DNA from: Candidatus Woesearchaeota archaeon
Lineage (GTDB): Archaea; Nanobdellota; Nanobdellia; Woesearchaeales; WJKL01
DNA length: 47,863 bases
Direction of reading: 5' to 3'
NCBI GenBank assembly: GCA_019322535.1
Contig: JAHWIM010000006.1
Span: 1 to 47,863 of the forward strand
Part shown: positions 24,904 to 31,915 of the stretch, in pieces
How positions within the stretch are numbered: the stretch's first letter is position 1
How the letters are laid out: every line of letters begins with the position of its first letter
Made by a program: the position numbers and the translations under genes
The notes under the pieces: generated by a model
Told to the model about the DNA's origin: nothing
What the model saw: only the letters and a program-made list of their open reading frames with translations
Database searches by the model: none

Positions 24904-26110
24904 TCTTCACGTCCATGGGTTTGTATGCGATGGAAGCTCTACACCAGATGAAATCGCCAAGATTGTTGTGCAAGACAGTAGTTTAAAACATATTGCTCCT
25001 ACTGGCCATAACACACATGCGTTAGCTATTCTTGTTGAAAAAGAATTAGATAAACTAGGGTGGGATGGAAATATCTACGTAGCTGCTGAACTAAACTGTG
25101 ACTTTAATTATTCTGTAGAAACGCCTGATATGAAGAAAAGAGCCTCTTTTTCTTCTCACTGGAATGTTTTCTTTTTGCCAAGAGAAGGGGAGTCAATTGA
25201 AGAGGTATACAGAAGAATAGCAGTTGATGTAAACCCTTTAGAAGGAGAATTAAACAAAACAGTTTTTGATAAATATACTTCTGAAGAACAAATAAAGCTG
25301 ATAAATGATAATTTTCCAGGCAGACCTAAAGATAGCTATGTAACAAGAAAAGATGTTGAAGAAATAAGCAGAAAAAAGAGAGATTTTATTTTAAGTTTTT
25401 TAGAAGGAATTAATTTAGATGCTGCCAGCTTGATTCCTCCTTTCACATTAACTGCATTTCCTGACACATGGATTAGAGTAATTTTAAACAAAGCCTGGAC
25501 AAGTGATCCAGAATTTGCAAAACAGCAGTTTAAAAGAGGAAGTGATGATGGAAGAGGAAGAGGAAGTTGTTATTCTGACAGCGCTGCTGCATATAAACCT
25601 GCTGAAGAAGTGCTTTCTTATCTTAAAGAACATAATGAACGCTTAGATCCTTATGTTGTTTCATGGGAGCATCCTGCTGTTTCAGCTTTGCTAATGATAG
25701 GAGATCATCTAAGAGGAATAAAAGAACCAGAAAACAGGGGAAGTGTATCTTTTCCTGAAGCTGAAGCTATAATGGATAAAATATTAAGATTTAAAGAACA
25801 AGGCATGATGAATGGATTAGGTGTTTTTTATTCAACTCACACTCCTGAAGTTATTTCAGGGCTAATGGAGCTTGTTTACTTGCTTAATGATAATGATCCT
25901 CAACATCCTCTTTATATGCTTGGCGGGTCAGACAACCATCATGGAACAGATGATAAAAAAAGATCTATTGGTATGGTCTGCACAGATTCTAGAATTGTTA
26001 TGCCATCTGACCTTGTTGTTGCTATGGAAAGAAAAGCGCCTTGGGTGCCTGGCAAAGGCTATGATATTGGAACAAAAATAGTTTCACCAAAAGAGCTAGT
26101 TGAGTTTTAA
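24890..26110 (+). CDS. PHP-domain phosphoesterase coupled to the receiver protein
   Basis: The 406-residue protein opens with DLHVHG (H7, H9) and continues with PTGHNTH (H40), AAELNC (E67), WEHPAV, YSTHTPE and a C-terminal GGSDNHHG: the full PHP metal-ligand series. The length exceeds the basic PHP fold by about 130 residues. The insert near 85-230 contains a Gly/Arg-rich SDDGRGRGSCYSD segment that could be a flexible loop over the active site. The ATG lies within the 3' end of the receiver gene after a purine-rich AAGGGG. Likely a cytosolic phosphoesterase of small molecules or nucleotides; the substrate is unknown. It converges on the PhoU-like gene, and the two stops share TTAA. Confidence 0.82.
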   Translation: MKKADLHVHGFVCDGSSTPDEIAKIVVQDSSLKHIAPTGHNTHALAILVEKELDKLGWDGNIYVAAELNCDFNYSVETPDMKKRASFSSHWNVFFLPREGESIEEVYRRIAVDVNPLEGELNKTVFDKYTSEEQIKLINDNFPGRPKDSYVTRKDVEEISRKKRDFILSFLEGINLDAASLIPPFTLTAFPDTWIRVILNKAWTSDPEFAKQQFKRGSDDGRGRGSCYSDSAAAYKPAEEVLSYLKEHNERLDPYVVSWEHPAVSALLMIGDHLRGIKEPENRGSVSFPEAEAIMDKILRFKEQGMMNGLGVFYSTHTPEVISGLMELVYLLNDNDPQHPLYMLGGSDNHHGTDDKKRSIGMVCTDSRIVMPSDLVVAMERKAPWVPGKGYDIGTKIVSPKELVEF

Positions 26111-27042
26111 ACAACCATTCCAAGATAACATCCCAGCATGTTGAATACCATCTGCTGAATATTAATCAAATGGTGTATTAATCTAACTTCAAAACGATTT
26201 TCTGTTTTTCTTTCAAATAATACATTTGCTTCATGTATTATGCTTTTCCTTGCTTCTGCTAATTTTCTAATTTTGCCTTTGTCATACTTATAAAATAATT
26301 CATAAAATCTAACTATTGACTCTGTTACCTGTCTGAATAAATCTAATGCTTCTTTGCTGATCTTAACTTTTTTCACTTTTGCTTCATATAGGTATGTGCA
26401 CATATATTTTAGTTGATCTGCAACTTTTTCTAATTCCCATACTATATTATAAACAAAGGTTGTTTTTTTGTAGTTTTTGTATCCCTTTTTATTCAATATT
26501 CTCTCACAAAAATTACATAACCTGTTGTTTGTCTGCTCTAATGATAGAACGTCTGGTAAATTTTCTTTTTTGCCTTCCTTAAGAGTTTCTAATGTGGTTT
26601 TTGCCATAGAAACAGTTACTATAAATAATCTCCTAAGAACATTATTAAATTCTGTTCCAAGCTGGTGGCCTAAATCCTTAATAACACAGCGTTTTCCGCT
26701 TTGTTCCAGCAGCTCATAGCCAGGCAATAAATCAGTCATTTGTTTAGGAATATCTCTGATTAAATCTGGTGAATCAAATTTTAATTCAACTTCATCGTAT
26801 CCTGATTTATATACTGCAGCTAATGAACGGAAAAGGAATGGGTCTAATTCAGTAACATCTAATTCTGTTTTTTCTATGTTTTGTCCAAAATTAGTAGTTT
26901 TAGGAGAAAGCAGCAAATTTCCTTCTTTTTCTTCTAACCCTATTAAATCACCTTTTTGAAGCTTATTTTTTACAATCCAAGTTTTTGGAATTGACATTAC
27001 AAAAGAAGTTTTTCCAAATGAGATTAGTTTTCTGAATTCCAT
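26107..27042 (-). CDS. AbrB-PhoU type phosphate uptake regulator
   Basis: The 311-residue protein has an N-terminal SpoVT/AbrB-like DNA-binding segment (1-50: FGKTSFVMSIPKTWIVKN, then LQKGDLIGLEEKEGNLLL). A linker follows, and then an all-helical PhoU-like region (about 120-311) with repeated metal-binding-type helices (EFNNVLRRLF, WELEKVADQLKY). This two-part layout is common in archaeal 'PhoU family' regulators, which control phosphate transporters in response to phosphate. No Pst transporter is in the window. A Shine-Dalgarno GGGGTGG precedes the ATG, and the gene is divergent from the three small ORFs upstream of gyrB. Confidence 0.85.
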   Translation of the reverse strand: MEFRKLISFGKTSFVMSIPKTWIVKNKLQKGDLIGLEEKEGNLLLSPKTTNFGQNIEKTELDVTELDPFLFRSLAAVYKSGYDEVELKFDSPDLIRDIPKQMTDLLPGYELLEQSGKRCVIKDLGHQLGTEFNNVLRRLFIVTVSMAKTTLETLKEGKKENLPDVLSLEQTNNRLCNFCERILNKKGYKNYKKTTFVYNIVWELEKVADQLKYMCTYLYEAKVKKVKISKEALDLFRQVTESIVRFYELFYKYDKGKIRKLAEARKSIIHEANVLFERKTENRFEVRLIHHLINIQQMVFNMLGCYLGMVV

Positions 27043-27054
27043 TTTTCCACCCCA

Positions 27055-27115
27055 TAAATTAATATATGTTAATGTAAGGATATATATGCTATATGGAAAA
27101 GGTATATATATTTAA
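27055..27115. promoter_or_regulatory. Divergent promoter region with several TATA boxes
   Basis: ATATATTAATTTAT on the minus strand (about 27053-27067) would serve the PhoU-like gene. TATATATATTTAA (27103-27115) on the plus strand would serve the small-ORF run. A further ATATATAT sits between them near 27080-27087. Both genes carry Shine-Dalgarno sequences, so neither is leaderless. Confidence 0.45.
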
Positions 27116-27169
27116 ATGTTTCTATAATTGTTACATATAGCTGGAGTTCCTTAAAAGGGGAGGTGGGGT

Positions 27170-27292
27170 ATGAAAAACATATTCTTAAACAGGAAAGAGG
27201 ATCCTGAAGACATATATGCTGAATTGCTTGACGCAGACGAAGTCGCTGACTGGGAAGAAGCTTTTATGAGAGGATATGAAGAAGCTGGTTAG
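27170..27292 (+). CDS. Small acidic protein, 40 residues
   Basis: The ATG follows a very strong Shine-Dalgarno (GGGGAGGTGGGG, 27157-27168). The 40-residue product is acidic: MKNIFLNRKEDPEDIYAELL, then DADEVADWEEAFMRGYEEAG. Short acidic proteins ending in EEAFMRGYEEA-like sequence occur in other archaeal genomes as far as I recall, but no function is known. It heads a run of three small ORFs on the plus strand. The excellent ribosome-binding site argues it is translated. Confidence 0.65.
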   Translation: MKNIFLNRKEDPEDIYAELLDADEVADWEEAFMRGYEEAG

Positions 27293-27300
27293 GTGGTAAT

Positions 27301-27393
27301 ATGAAATTAACAGAAAAGGAGATCAAAGAAATACTTAGTAAAAAGGATTTAACAGACTTGGAACTTGATTTAATTATGAATGACGAGGCTTGA
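27301..27393 (+). CDS. Very small protein, 30 residues
   Basis: ATG at 27301 follows AGGTGGTAAT, a good Shine-Dalgarno, eight nt after the previous stop. The 30-residue product (MKLTEKEIKEILSKKDLTDL, then ELDLIMNDEA) is helical and amphipathic, like a small protein-binding helix pair. Its TGA (27391-27393) is 2 nt before the ATG of the next small gene. No family is recognised. Confidence 0.5.
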   Translation: MKLTEKEIKEILSKKDLTDLELDLIMNDEA

Positions 27394-27395
27394 AA

Positions 27396-27584
27396 ATGTC
27401 AATAAAAAACATATTGGGCTTAACTGAAACTGGCTTAACAGATTATGAAATAATGGCCAAGATAAGGGAAGCCCGAAGAAAGAATTTGAATGAAGTAGAT
27501 TTCATTAGTGTAGACGGCAGTGTTATTAAATTATTTATTCCTTTAATTCCAAACTTTGATATTTATATGGATATAGGGAGTTGA
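27396..27584 (+). CDS. MSIK-family small protein, copy 1
   Basis: The 62-residue protein starts MSIKNILGL; a TTG two codons upstream is possible but less likely. It aligns without gaps over its first 51 or so residues with the protein at 39085-39285: shared MSIK, LGL, D16, AKI (21-23), EA (25-26), DGS (40-42), about 21 identities in 62. The predicted fold is a helix (16-30) followed by a beta hairpin (34-50), like a tiny nucleic-acid- or protein-binding module. It is the third of three short genes upstream of gyrB. Function is unknown. Confidence 0.6.
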   Translation: MSIKNILGLTETGLTDYEIMAKIREARRKNLNEVDFISVDGSVIKLFIPLIPNFDIYMDIGS

Positions 27585-27743
27585 TTTTCTAAATCTTATA
27601 GGTTATGGTGCTGTCTAGTTAGAGCTATCTCTGAAAAATTGCAAAGTACTGAAATGCTTAAATTCTTAGGTTTCAGGGCCTGTACTGCCATTTTAGAAAC
27701 GAAAGGTTTATAAACAACCTGTGTTTATTTTATATGTAAAAAG

Positions 27744-27770
27744 AGCTAAAAATTTCTTTAAATTTTAGCT
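27744..27770 (+). promoter_or_regulatory. Long hairpin upstream of gyrB
   Basis: AGCTAAAAATTT (27744-27755), loop CTTT, AAATTTTAGCT (27760-27770) pair over 11 bp with one bulged A. It lies between a TATA-like TTTATAAA (27707-27714) and the gyrB ATG. The 224-nt spacer 27585-27808 otherwise holds nothing I can identify. It may be a terminator for the small ORFs or a leader element of gyrB. Confidence 0.4.
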
Positions 27771-27808
27771 TAGAATTGATTGAGATTTAGTTAAAAATCC
27801 AGAGAAGA

Positions 27809-29710
27809 ATGGCAGATATAAAAGCAGAAAAAGGATATGGAGCAAAAGAAATTCAAGTACTAGCAGGCTTAGAAGCTGTTAGAAAAAGGCCTGGCATGTA
27901 TATTGGAGATACTAGCATTAGAGGCCTTCATCATCTTGTTTATGAAGCAGTTGATAACAGCATAGATGAAGCTATGGCTGGTTTTTGCACTAAAATAAAT
28001 GTTATAATTCATAAAGATGGCTTTGTGAGTGTTATTGACAATGGAAGAGGAATTCCAGTTGATATTCATCCTAAGCTAAAGATTCCTGCTGTCCAAGTTG
28101 TATTAACTAAGCTGCATGCTGGCGGAAAATTTGACAGCAAAATTTACAAAGTTGCTGGCGGTTTACATGGTGTTGGTATTTCTGTTACAAATGCACTGAG
28201 CGAGAAATTAATTGTTGATGTTATGAGAGATAATAAAATTTACCGCCAAGAATATGAAAAAGGAAAGCCTGTTAGTGAGCTGAAAGTTGTTGGCGAGTCA
28301 AAAGAAACAGGAACAAAAATTAGTTTTTTGCCTGATCATGAGATTTTTCCAGAAATTATTTTTCATTTTGATCTTCTTTCTTTAAGGCTTAGAGAACTTG
28401 CTTTTTTAAATAAAGGATTAGAGATTAATCTTAAAGATGAAAGAGAAGAGGGCAAAGAGAATAATTTCAAATATGAAGGAGGAGTAATCTCTTTTGTTGA
28501 GTTTATTAATAAAAATAAAACTCCTTTGCATAAGCCGATTTATTTTGATAAGATTCAAGATGAATATGAAGTTGAGATTGCTATGCAGTATAACGATGGG
28601 TATAGGGAGAATATACATAGCTTTGCAAACAATATAAACACTATAGAAGGCGGCACTCATTTAAATGGATTTAAGAGTGCATTAACAAGGGTCTTTAACA
28701 GTTATATCAAGAAAAACAATCTTGGAGAAATGAGTTTAGCTGGAGATGATGTTAGAGAAGGTCTTAGTGCTGTTGTTTCTATTAAATTAAGAGAGCCTCA
28801 GTTTGAAGGCCAGACAAAAGCTAAGCTTGGAAACAGCGAAGTAAAAGGTGTTGTTGACAGTATTGTTACAGATAAGCTTAGCAGTTTTTTAGAAGAGAAT
28901 CCTGATGTTGCAAAAAATATTGCATTAAAAATGCTTAACGCTGCAACAGCTCGTGAAGCAGCAAGAAAAGCTAGAGAATTAACAAGGCGTAAAGGTATTT
29001 TGGAAACAGGAAGTTTGCCTGGAAAGCTTGCTGACTGCAGTTCTAGAGACCCTGCTAAGACTGAATTGTTCATTGTAGAAGGTGATTCAGCAGGCGGTTC
29101 TGCTAAGCAGGGCCGGAATAGAGAATTTCAAGCAATATTGCCTTTGAAAGGAAAGATTTTGAATGTTGAAAAAGCTAGACTGAACAAGGTTGTTGAGAAT
29201 AATGAAATTGTAACTATGATTACTGCTTTAGGCACTGGAATTGCTGAAGAATTTAATATTAACAAAGCAAGATATCACAAAATAGTCATAATGACTGATG
29301 CAGATGTTGACGGCAATCACATTACTTGTTTATTGTTAACATTCTTTTACAGATATATGCGGCCATTAATAGAAGCAGGTTATGTATATATAGCAATGCC
29401 TCCACTATATAAAATCCAAAAAGGTAAAGAAAAAATATATGTGTATAATGAGAAAGAAAAAGAGGCTGCTATTGTCAAACTAGGTAAAGAAGGAGTTCAT
29501 CTGCAAAGATATAAAGGTCTTGGTGAAATGAATCCTCATCAATTATGGGATACAACCATGGATCCTTCTACTAGAATCTTGAAGAAAGTAGATATAGAAG
29601 ATGCTGTTAAAGCAGATGAAATGTTTACAATTCTAATGGGGAGCGAAGTAGAGCCTAGGAGAAAGTTTATAGAAGAGCATGCTAAAGAAGTTAAAGAGTT
29701 GGATGTTTAA
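27809..29710 (+). CDS. gyrB: DNA gyrase subunit B
   Basis: The 633-residue protein is a complete bacterial-type GyrB. The GHKL ATPase domain has EAVDNSIDEA, DNGRGIPV and AGGLHGVG; the transducer follows. The TOPRIM domain has VEGDSAGGSA (near 420) and the DADVDGNH metal motif (near 495), and the C-terminal tail has RYKGLGEMNP. With GyrA it introduces negative supercoils using ATP. No gyrA is in the window. Gyrase in archaea is of bacterial origin and is common in euryarchaea and DPANN. It is not fused to GyrA, and there is no large insert in the TOPRIM. Confidence 0.96.
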   Translation: MADIKAEKGYGAKEIQVLAGLEAVRKRPGMYIGDTSIRGLHHLVYEAVDNSIDEAMAGFCTKINVIIHKDGFVSVIDNGRGIPVDIHPKLKIPAVQVVLTKLHAGGKFDSKIYKVAGGLHGVGISVTNALSEKLIVDVMRDNKIYRQEYEKGKPVSELKVVGESKETGTKISFLPDHEIFPEIIFHFDLLSLRLRELAFLNKGLEINLKDEREEGKENNFKYEGGVISFVEFINKNKTPLHKPIYFDKIQDEYEVEIAMQYNDGYRENIHSFANNINTIEGGTHLNGFKSALTRVFNSYIKKNNLGEMSLAGDDVREGLSAVVSIKLREPQFEGQTKAKLGNSEVKGVVDSIVTDKLSSFLEENPDVAKNIALKMLNAATAREAARKARELTRRKGILETGSLPGKLADCSSRDPAKTELFIVEGDSAGGSAKQGRNREFQAILPLKGKILNVEKARLNKVVENNEIVTMITALGTGIAEEFNINKARYHKIVIMTDADVDGNHITCLLLTFFYRYMRPLIEAGYVYIAMPPLYKIQKGKEKIYVYNEKEKEAAIVKLGKEGVHLQRYKGLGEMNPHQLWDTTMDPSTRILKKVDIEDAVKADEMFTILMGSEVEPRRKFIEEHAKEVKELDV

Positions 29711-29721
29711 AGTCAAACAAC

Positions 29722-29742
29722 AAAATTATCGAAGATAATTTT
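29722..29742 (+). terminator. Hairpin after gyrB
   Basis: AAAATTATC-GAA-GATAATTTT is a perfect 9-bp inverted repeat that begins 11 nt after the gyrB stop. It has no U tract directly behind it, so it may protect the 3' end or mark the unit boundary instead of terminating by itself. Confidence 0.45.
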
Positions 29743-29770
29743 GAGGTTAGATAACTTCGTATTTAGAAAC

Positions 29771-29780
29771 CTTTATAAAT
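29771..29780 (+). promoter_or_regulatory. TATA box of the eS1 gene
   Basis: CTTTATAAAT is 20-29 nt before the ATG at 29800, so the transcript should begin at or next to that start codon. Confidence 0.5.
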
Positions 29781-29799
29781 AAATATCGAATTCTTGAGA

Positions 29800-30681
29800 A
29801 TGAATATGGTTGTTGCTAAGAAAGCTGGAAAAAAAGTAAGAAAAAAGCAATGGTTTCAAATAGTTGCACCAAAGCTGTTCAATAATCAACCAATTGGAGA
29901 GGTTTTTCTTTATGATGCAGCTGATGCTGTTGGAAGATATGTTAATGTTAATTTAATGAATTTGACAAGGGATGTGAGAAGACAAAATATTAAGATAAAA
30001 TTTGTGATTAATAGAGTTTCTGATAACATAGCTCATACAGACATTGCGGGTTATGAAATGATTCCTGCCTCTATAAAAAGAATGGTAAGAAGAGGCAAAA
30101 GTAAAATAGAAATATCTTTAGTTGTAGAAACTGCTGATAGAAAAAAAGTTAGAATTAAACCAATATTAATAACCAGATTTCTTGTAAAATCTTCTGTTTC
30201 TATAGGTTTGAGAAAAAAAGCTGAGGAAATTATTGACAAAAATTTTAGAAAAACACCTTATGCTGCTCTGGTTCAAGAGATTGTAGCTCATAAATTCCAG
30301 AGTAATTTAAAGAGATCTTTGAGTAAGATCTATCCTTTAAGAGTATGTGAAATAAAAAATATGTCTATTGAAAAAGAAGCTAAAGCAAAAGGTCTTTCAG
30401 CAGAGATTATAAAGAAAGAAATTGAAGCAAAAGAAGTTAAAGAAAAAGCTGAGGAAAAAGAAAAAATCAAGAAAGAAGAAAAAACTGAAGAGAAAAAACC
30501 TAAGAAAGAAGTAAAAGCTGAGGAAGAAAAGAAAGAAGAGGCTAAAGAGAAGAAACCAGAAGAGACTCTGCCTGCATCTAAAAAAGTAGAAGAGAAAGGC
30601 GGTAAAGAAGAAAAAGAGAAACAAGAAAAAAAGGAAGAGCCTAAACCTGAAGAAAAGAAAGTTGAAGAGAAAGAAGAATAA
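29800..30681 (+). CDS. rps1e: Ribosomal protein eS1 (S3Ae) with a Lys/Glu-rich tail
   Basis: The ATG at 29800 is chosen over a TTG at 29794 because the TATA box spacing points there; an ATG at 29806 is also possible. The product is about 293 residues. The first 200 or so match archaeal S3Ae: KKQWFQIVAPKLFNNQPIGE, YVNVNLMNLTRDVRRQN and the ALVQEIVAHKFQ region. eS1 sits on the small-subunit platform near the mRNA exit. The last 90 or so residues are an extension of almost pure Lys/Glu (KEVKEKAEEKEKIKKEEK and similar) not found in standard eS1, likely disordered or a coiled coil. Confidence 0.93.
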   Translation: MNMVVAKKAGKKVRKKQWFQIVAPKLFNNQPIGEVFLYDAADAVGRYVNVNLMNLTRDVRRQNIKIKFVINRVSDNIAHTDIAGYEMIPASIKRMVRRGKSKIEISLVVETADRKKVRIKPILITRFLVKSSVSIGLRKKAEEIIDKNFRKTPYAALVQEIVAHKFQSNLKRSLSKIYPLRVCEIKNMSIEKEAKAKGLSAEIIKKEIEAKEVKEKAEEKEKIKKEEKTEEKKPKKEVKAEEEKKEEAKEKKPEETLPASKKVEEKGGKEEKEKQEKKEEPKPEEKKVEEKEE

Positions 30682-30695
30682 TTCTTAAAAAACAA

Positions 30696-30792
30696 TGAAA
30701 ATCTCAAATTTTCAGGGACATGAAAACTTTAAGTTTTCAGGTTGCCGGAAATTAAAAATTTCCGAGCATGCCAAAAAACCGGAGGTTTTTTG
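30696..30792. repeat. Array of four different perfect hairpins at ~25-nt spacing
   Basis: Four inverted repeats stand in a row between the eS1 stop and the ferredoxin ATG: TGAAAAT/ATTTTCA (30696-30714), TGAAAAC/GTTTTCA (30721-30739), CGGAAATT/AATTTCCG (30746-30764) and CAAAAAACC/GGTTTTTTG (30772-30792). Starts are 25, 25 and 26 nt apart. Loops are 3-5 nt. Stem sequences differ, so the conserved thing is the geometry. Spacers include GGGACA and a repeated GAGCATG; the second GAGCATG contains the ferredoxin start codon. Two or more such hairpins stand in a row at other gene boundaries in the window. Confidence 0.75.
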
Positions 30793-30795
30793 AGC

Positions 30796-30978
30796 ATGTC
30801 AAAACCAGTTATTGATGAAAAGAAATGCACTAAATGCAAAACTTGCATTGATATTTGCCCAATGGGTGTTTTTTCTAATGAAGAAGATAAAGTTATTGTT
30901 AAAAAACCAAAAGAATGTATTGGCTGCAAAGCATGCGAAGTTCAGTGCCCAGCAGAAGCAATAAAAGTTGAAGATTAA
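30796..30978 (+). CDS. Two-cluster [4Fe-4S] ferredoxin
   Basis: The 60-residue protein starts MSKPVIDEKK and has two classic cluster motifs: CTKCKTCIDICP and CIGCKACEVQCP (CxxCxxCxxxCP twice). It is a small soluble electron carrier of the 2[4Fe-4S] type, or a ferredoxin-like subunit. The ATG at 30796 is the only start that avoids reading through the upstream hairpins. A GGAGG in the last hairpin (30781-30785) is 10 nt before it and would be partly hidden when that hairpin forms. No partner oxidoreductase is next to it. Confidence 0.9.
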   Translation: MSKPVIDEKKCTKCKTCIDICPMGVFSNEEDKVIVKKPKECIGCKACEVQCPAEAIKVED

Positions 30979-31012
30979 CAAAATATAAAAACATTAACTT
31001 ATTTCTAAATTT

Positions 31013-31606
31013 GTGCTGAAGAAGAAACATAAATTAGGAAGAACAATTGGCGAGGGTATTATATTTCTACTGCCTATATTGATATTAGTAGTTATATACA
31101 AATGGCTTTATGGTTTTCTTTTATCATTTATTGCTCCATTAAGTTTTTTATTCTTTATGAACACAGGATTTGGTTATATTGCGCTTACACTTTTGATATT
31201 CTTAGCAATATGCTATGTTATTGGAATTGTTATTAAAACAAAACACGGCAGAAAATTGCTGGGTTATGCTAATAGGATATTTACTATGCTTCCTGGTTAT
31301 GCTTTTTTGCTTGGGCTTGTAATTAGAATATTCAGAAGCAATGCTTCTAGATTTTCATCAGTTGTTTTAGTGGATTTGTTTGGCAAAGGCACATTAGTTA
31401 CTGGATTTATTACTGATGACTGTGGAAAAGGAAGAAAAACAGTATTTGTTCCAACAGGACCAAATCCTACTTCTGGAATGATTTATCATGTTAAGGATGA
31501 AAGAATACACCATGTTAATGTATCAGTAGAAGATACTATGAGAACTATAATCAGCTGCGGTCATGGAAGTAAAAAATTAGTTCAACAATTGAGGAAGAAG
31601 TTTTAA
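31013..31606 (+). CDS. DUF502-family membrane protein
   Basis: The 197-residue protein starts at a GTG. Two long hydrophobic hairpin regions (about 14-48 and 50-73) and a weaker one near 92-106 precede a soluble domain with TVFVPTGPNPTSGMIYHV and VSVEDTMRTIISCG. These match the DUF502 signature (VFvPttPNPTsG ... sVEdAmk.iiS.G). The function of DUF502 is unknown; plant homologues (COV/LCV) affect vascular patterning through the Golgi. It converges on the cysteine-cluster gene, and the two TAA stops overlap in a TTAA (31603-31606). Confidence 0.82.
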   Translation: MLKKKHKLGRTIGEGIIFLLPILILVVIYKWLYGFLLSFIAPLSFLFFMNTGFGYIALTLLIFLAICYVIGIVIKTKHGRKLLGYANRIFTMLPGYAFLLGLVIRIFRSNASRFSSVVLVDLFGKGTLVTGFITDDCGKGRKTVFVPTGPNPTSGMIYHVKDERIHHVNVSVEDTMRTIISCGHGSKKLVQQLRKKF

Positions 31607-31914
31607 ATTCTCATCAAATATTCTCTGACAGAAGGATTTGCTTTTTTGCAAGGGATTTCATGTTTGTATCCAGGATATTTTCTGCAGACTTTAGGCCTAT
31701 GCTCATAGATTTTACAGTTTGTTTTATTGCCATGCCTTTCTAGAAATATGCAATCTCCATCTGATTTTCTTTTCAAGCAATTATGCTTTGTATGGTCTTT
31801 TTGAATAACTTCAAGAAGATTATAGCCTTGTTTCTTCAATCTTAGCATATCAATCAAAGAAACTCTTGCAATAATTGTGCAGCAATAGCCGCATCTTTGG
31901 CATTTAAAGGACAT
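31603..31914 (-). CDS. YkgJ-type CxxCxxCC cysteine-cluster protein, copy 1
   Basis: The 103-residue protein has CQRCGYCC (C5, C8, C11, C12) at the N-terminus and later cysteines in GDCIFL, TNCKIYEHRPKVCRKYP and IPCKK, the standard pattern of the YkgJ/UPF0153 family (Pfam CxxCxxCC), thought to bind zinc or an iron-sulfur cluster. Biochemical function is unknown. It lies 1 nt downstream of the CBS-domain gene's stop, so the two form an operon. A second family member is encoded at 32818-33420 on the other strand. Confidence 0.85.
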   Translation of the reverse strand: MSFKCQRCGYCCTIIARVSLIDMLRLKKQGYNLLEVIQKDHTKHNCLKRKSDGDCIFLERHGNKTNCKIYEHRPKVCRKYPGYKHEIPCKKANPSVREYLMRI

Positions 31915-31915
31915 T

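Noticed and set aside
27585..27700. Possible structured RNA gene between the small ORFs and gyrB
   Set aside because: No C/D or H/ACA box pair, no tRNA features and no strong fold apart from the later hairpin could be identified by eye.
30330..30707. Long Phe/Ser-rich minus-strand frames opposite the eS1 tail
   Set aside because: They are complements of the Lys/Glu-rich repeat-like coding sequence and are low-complexity artefacts.
30696..30792. Possible small CRISPR array, because repeats of similar size occur every 25 nt
   Set aside because: The four units differ in sequence, each is its own palindrome, and the spacers are only 6-7 nt. There are no cas genes. They are tandem hairpins.
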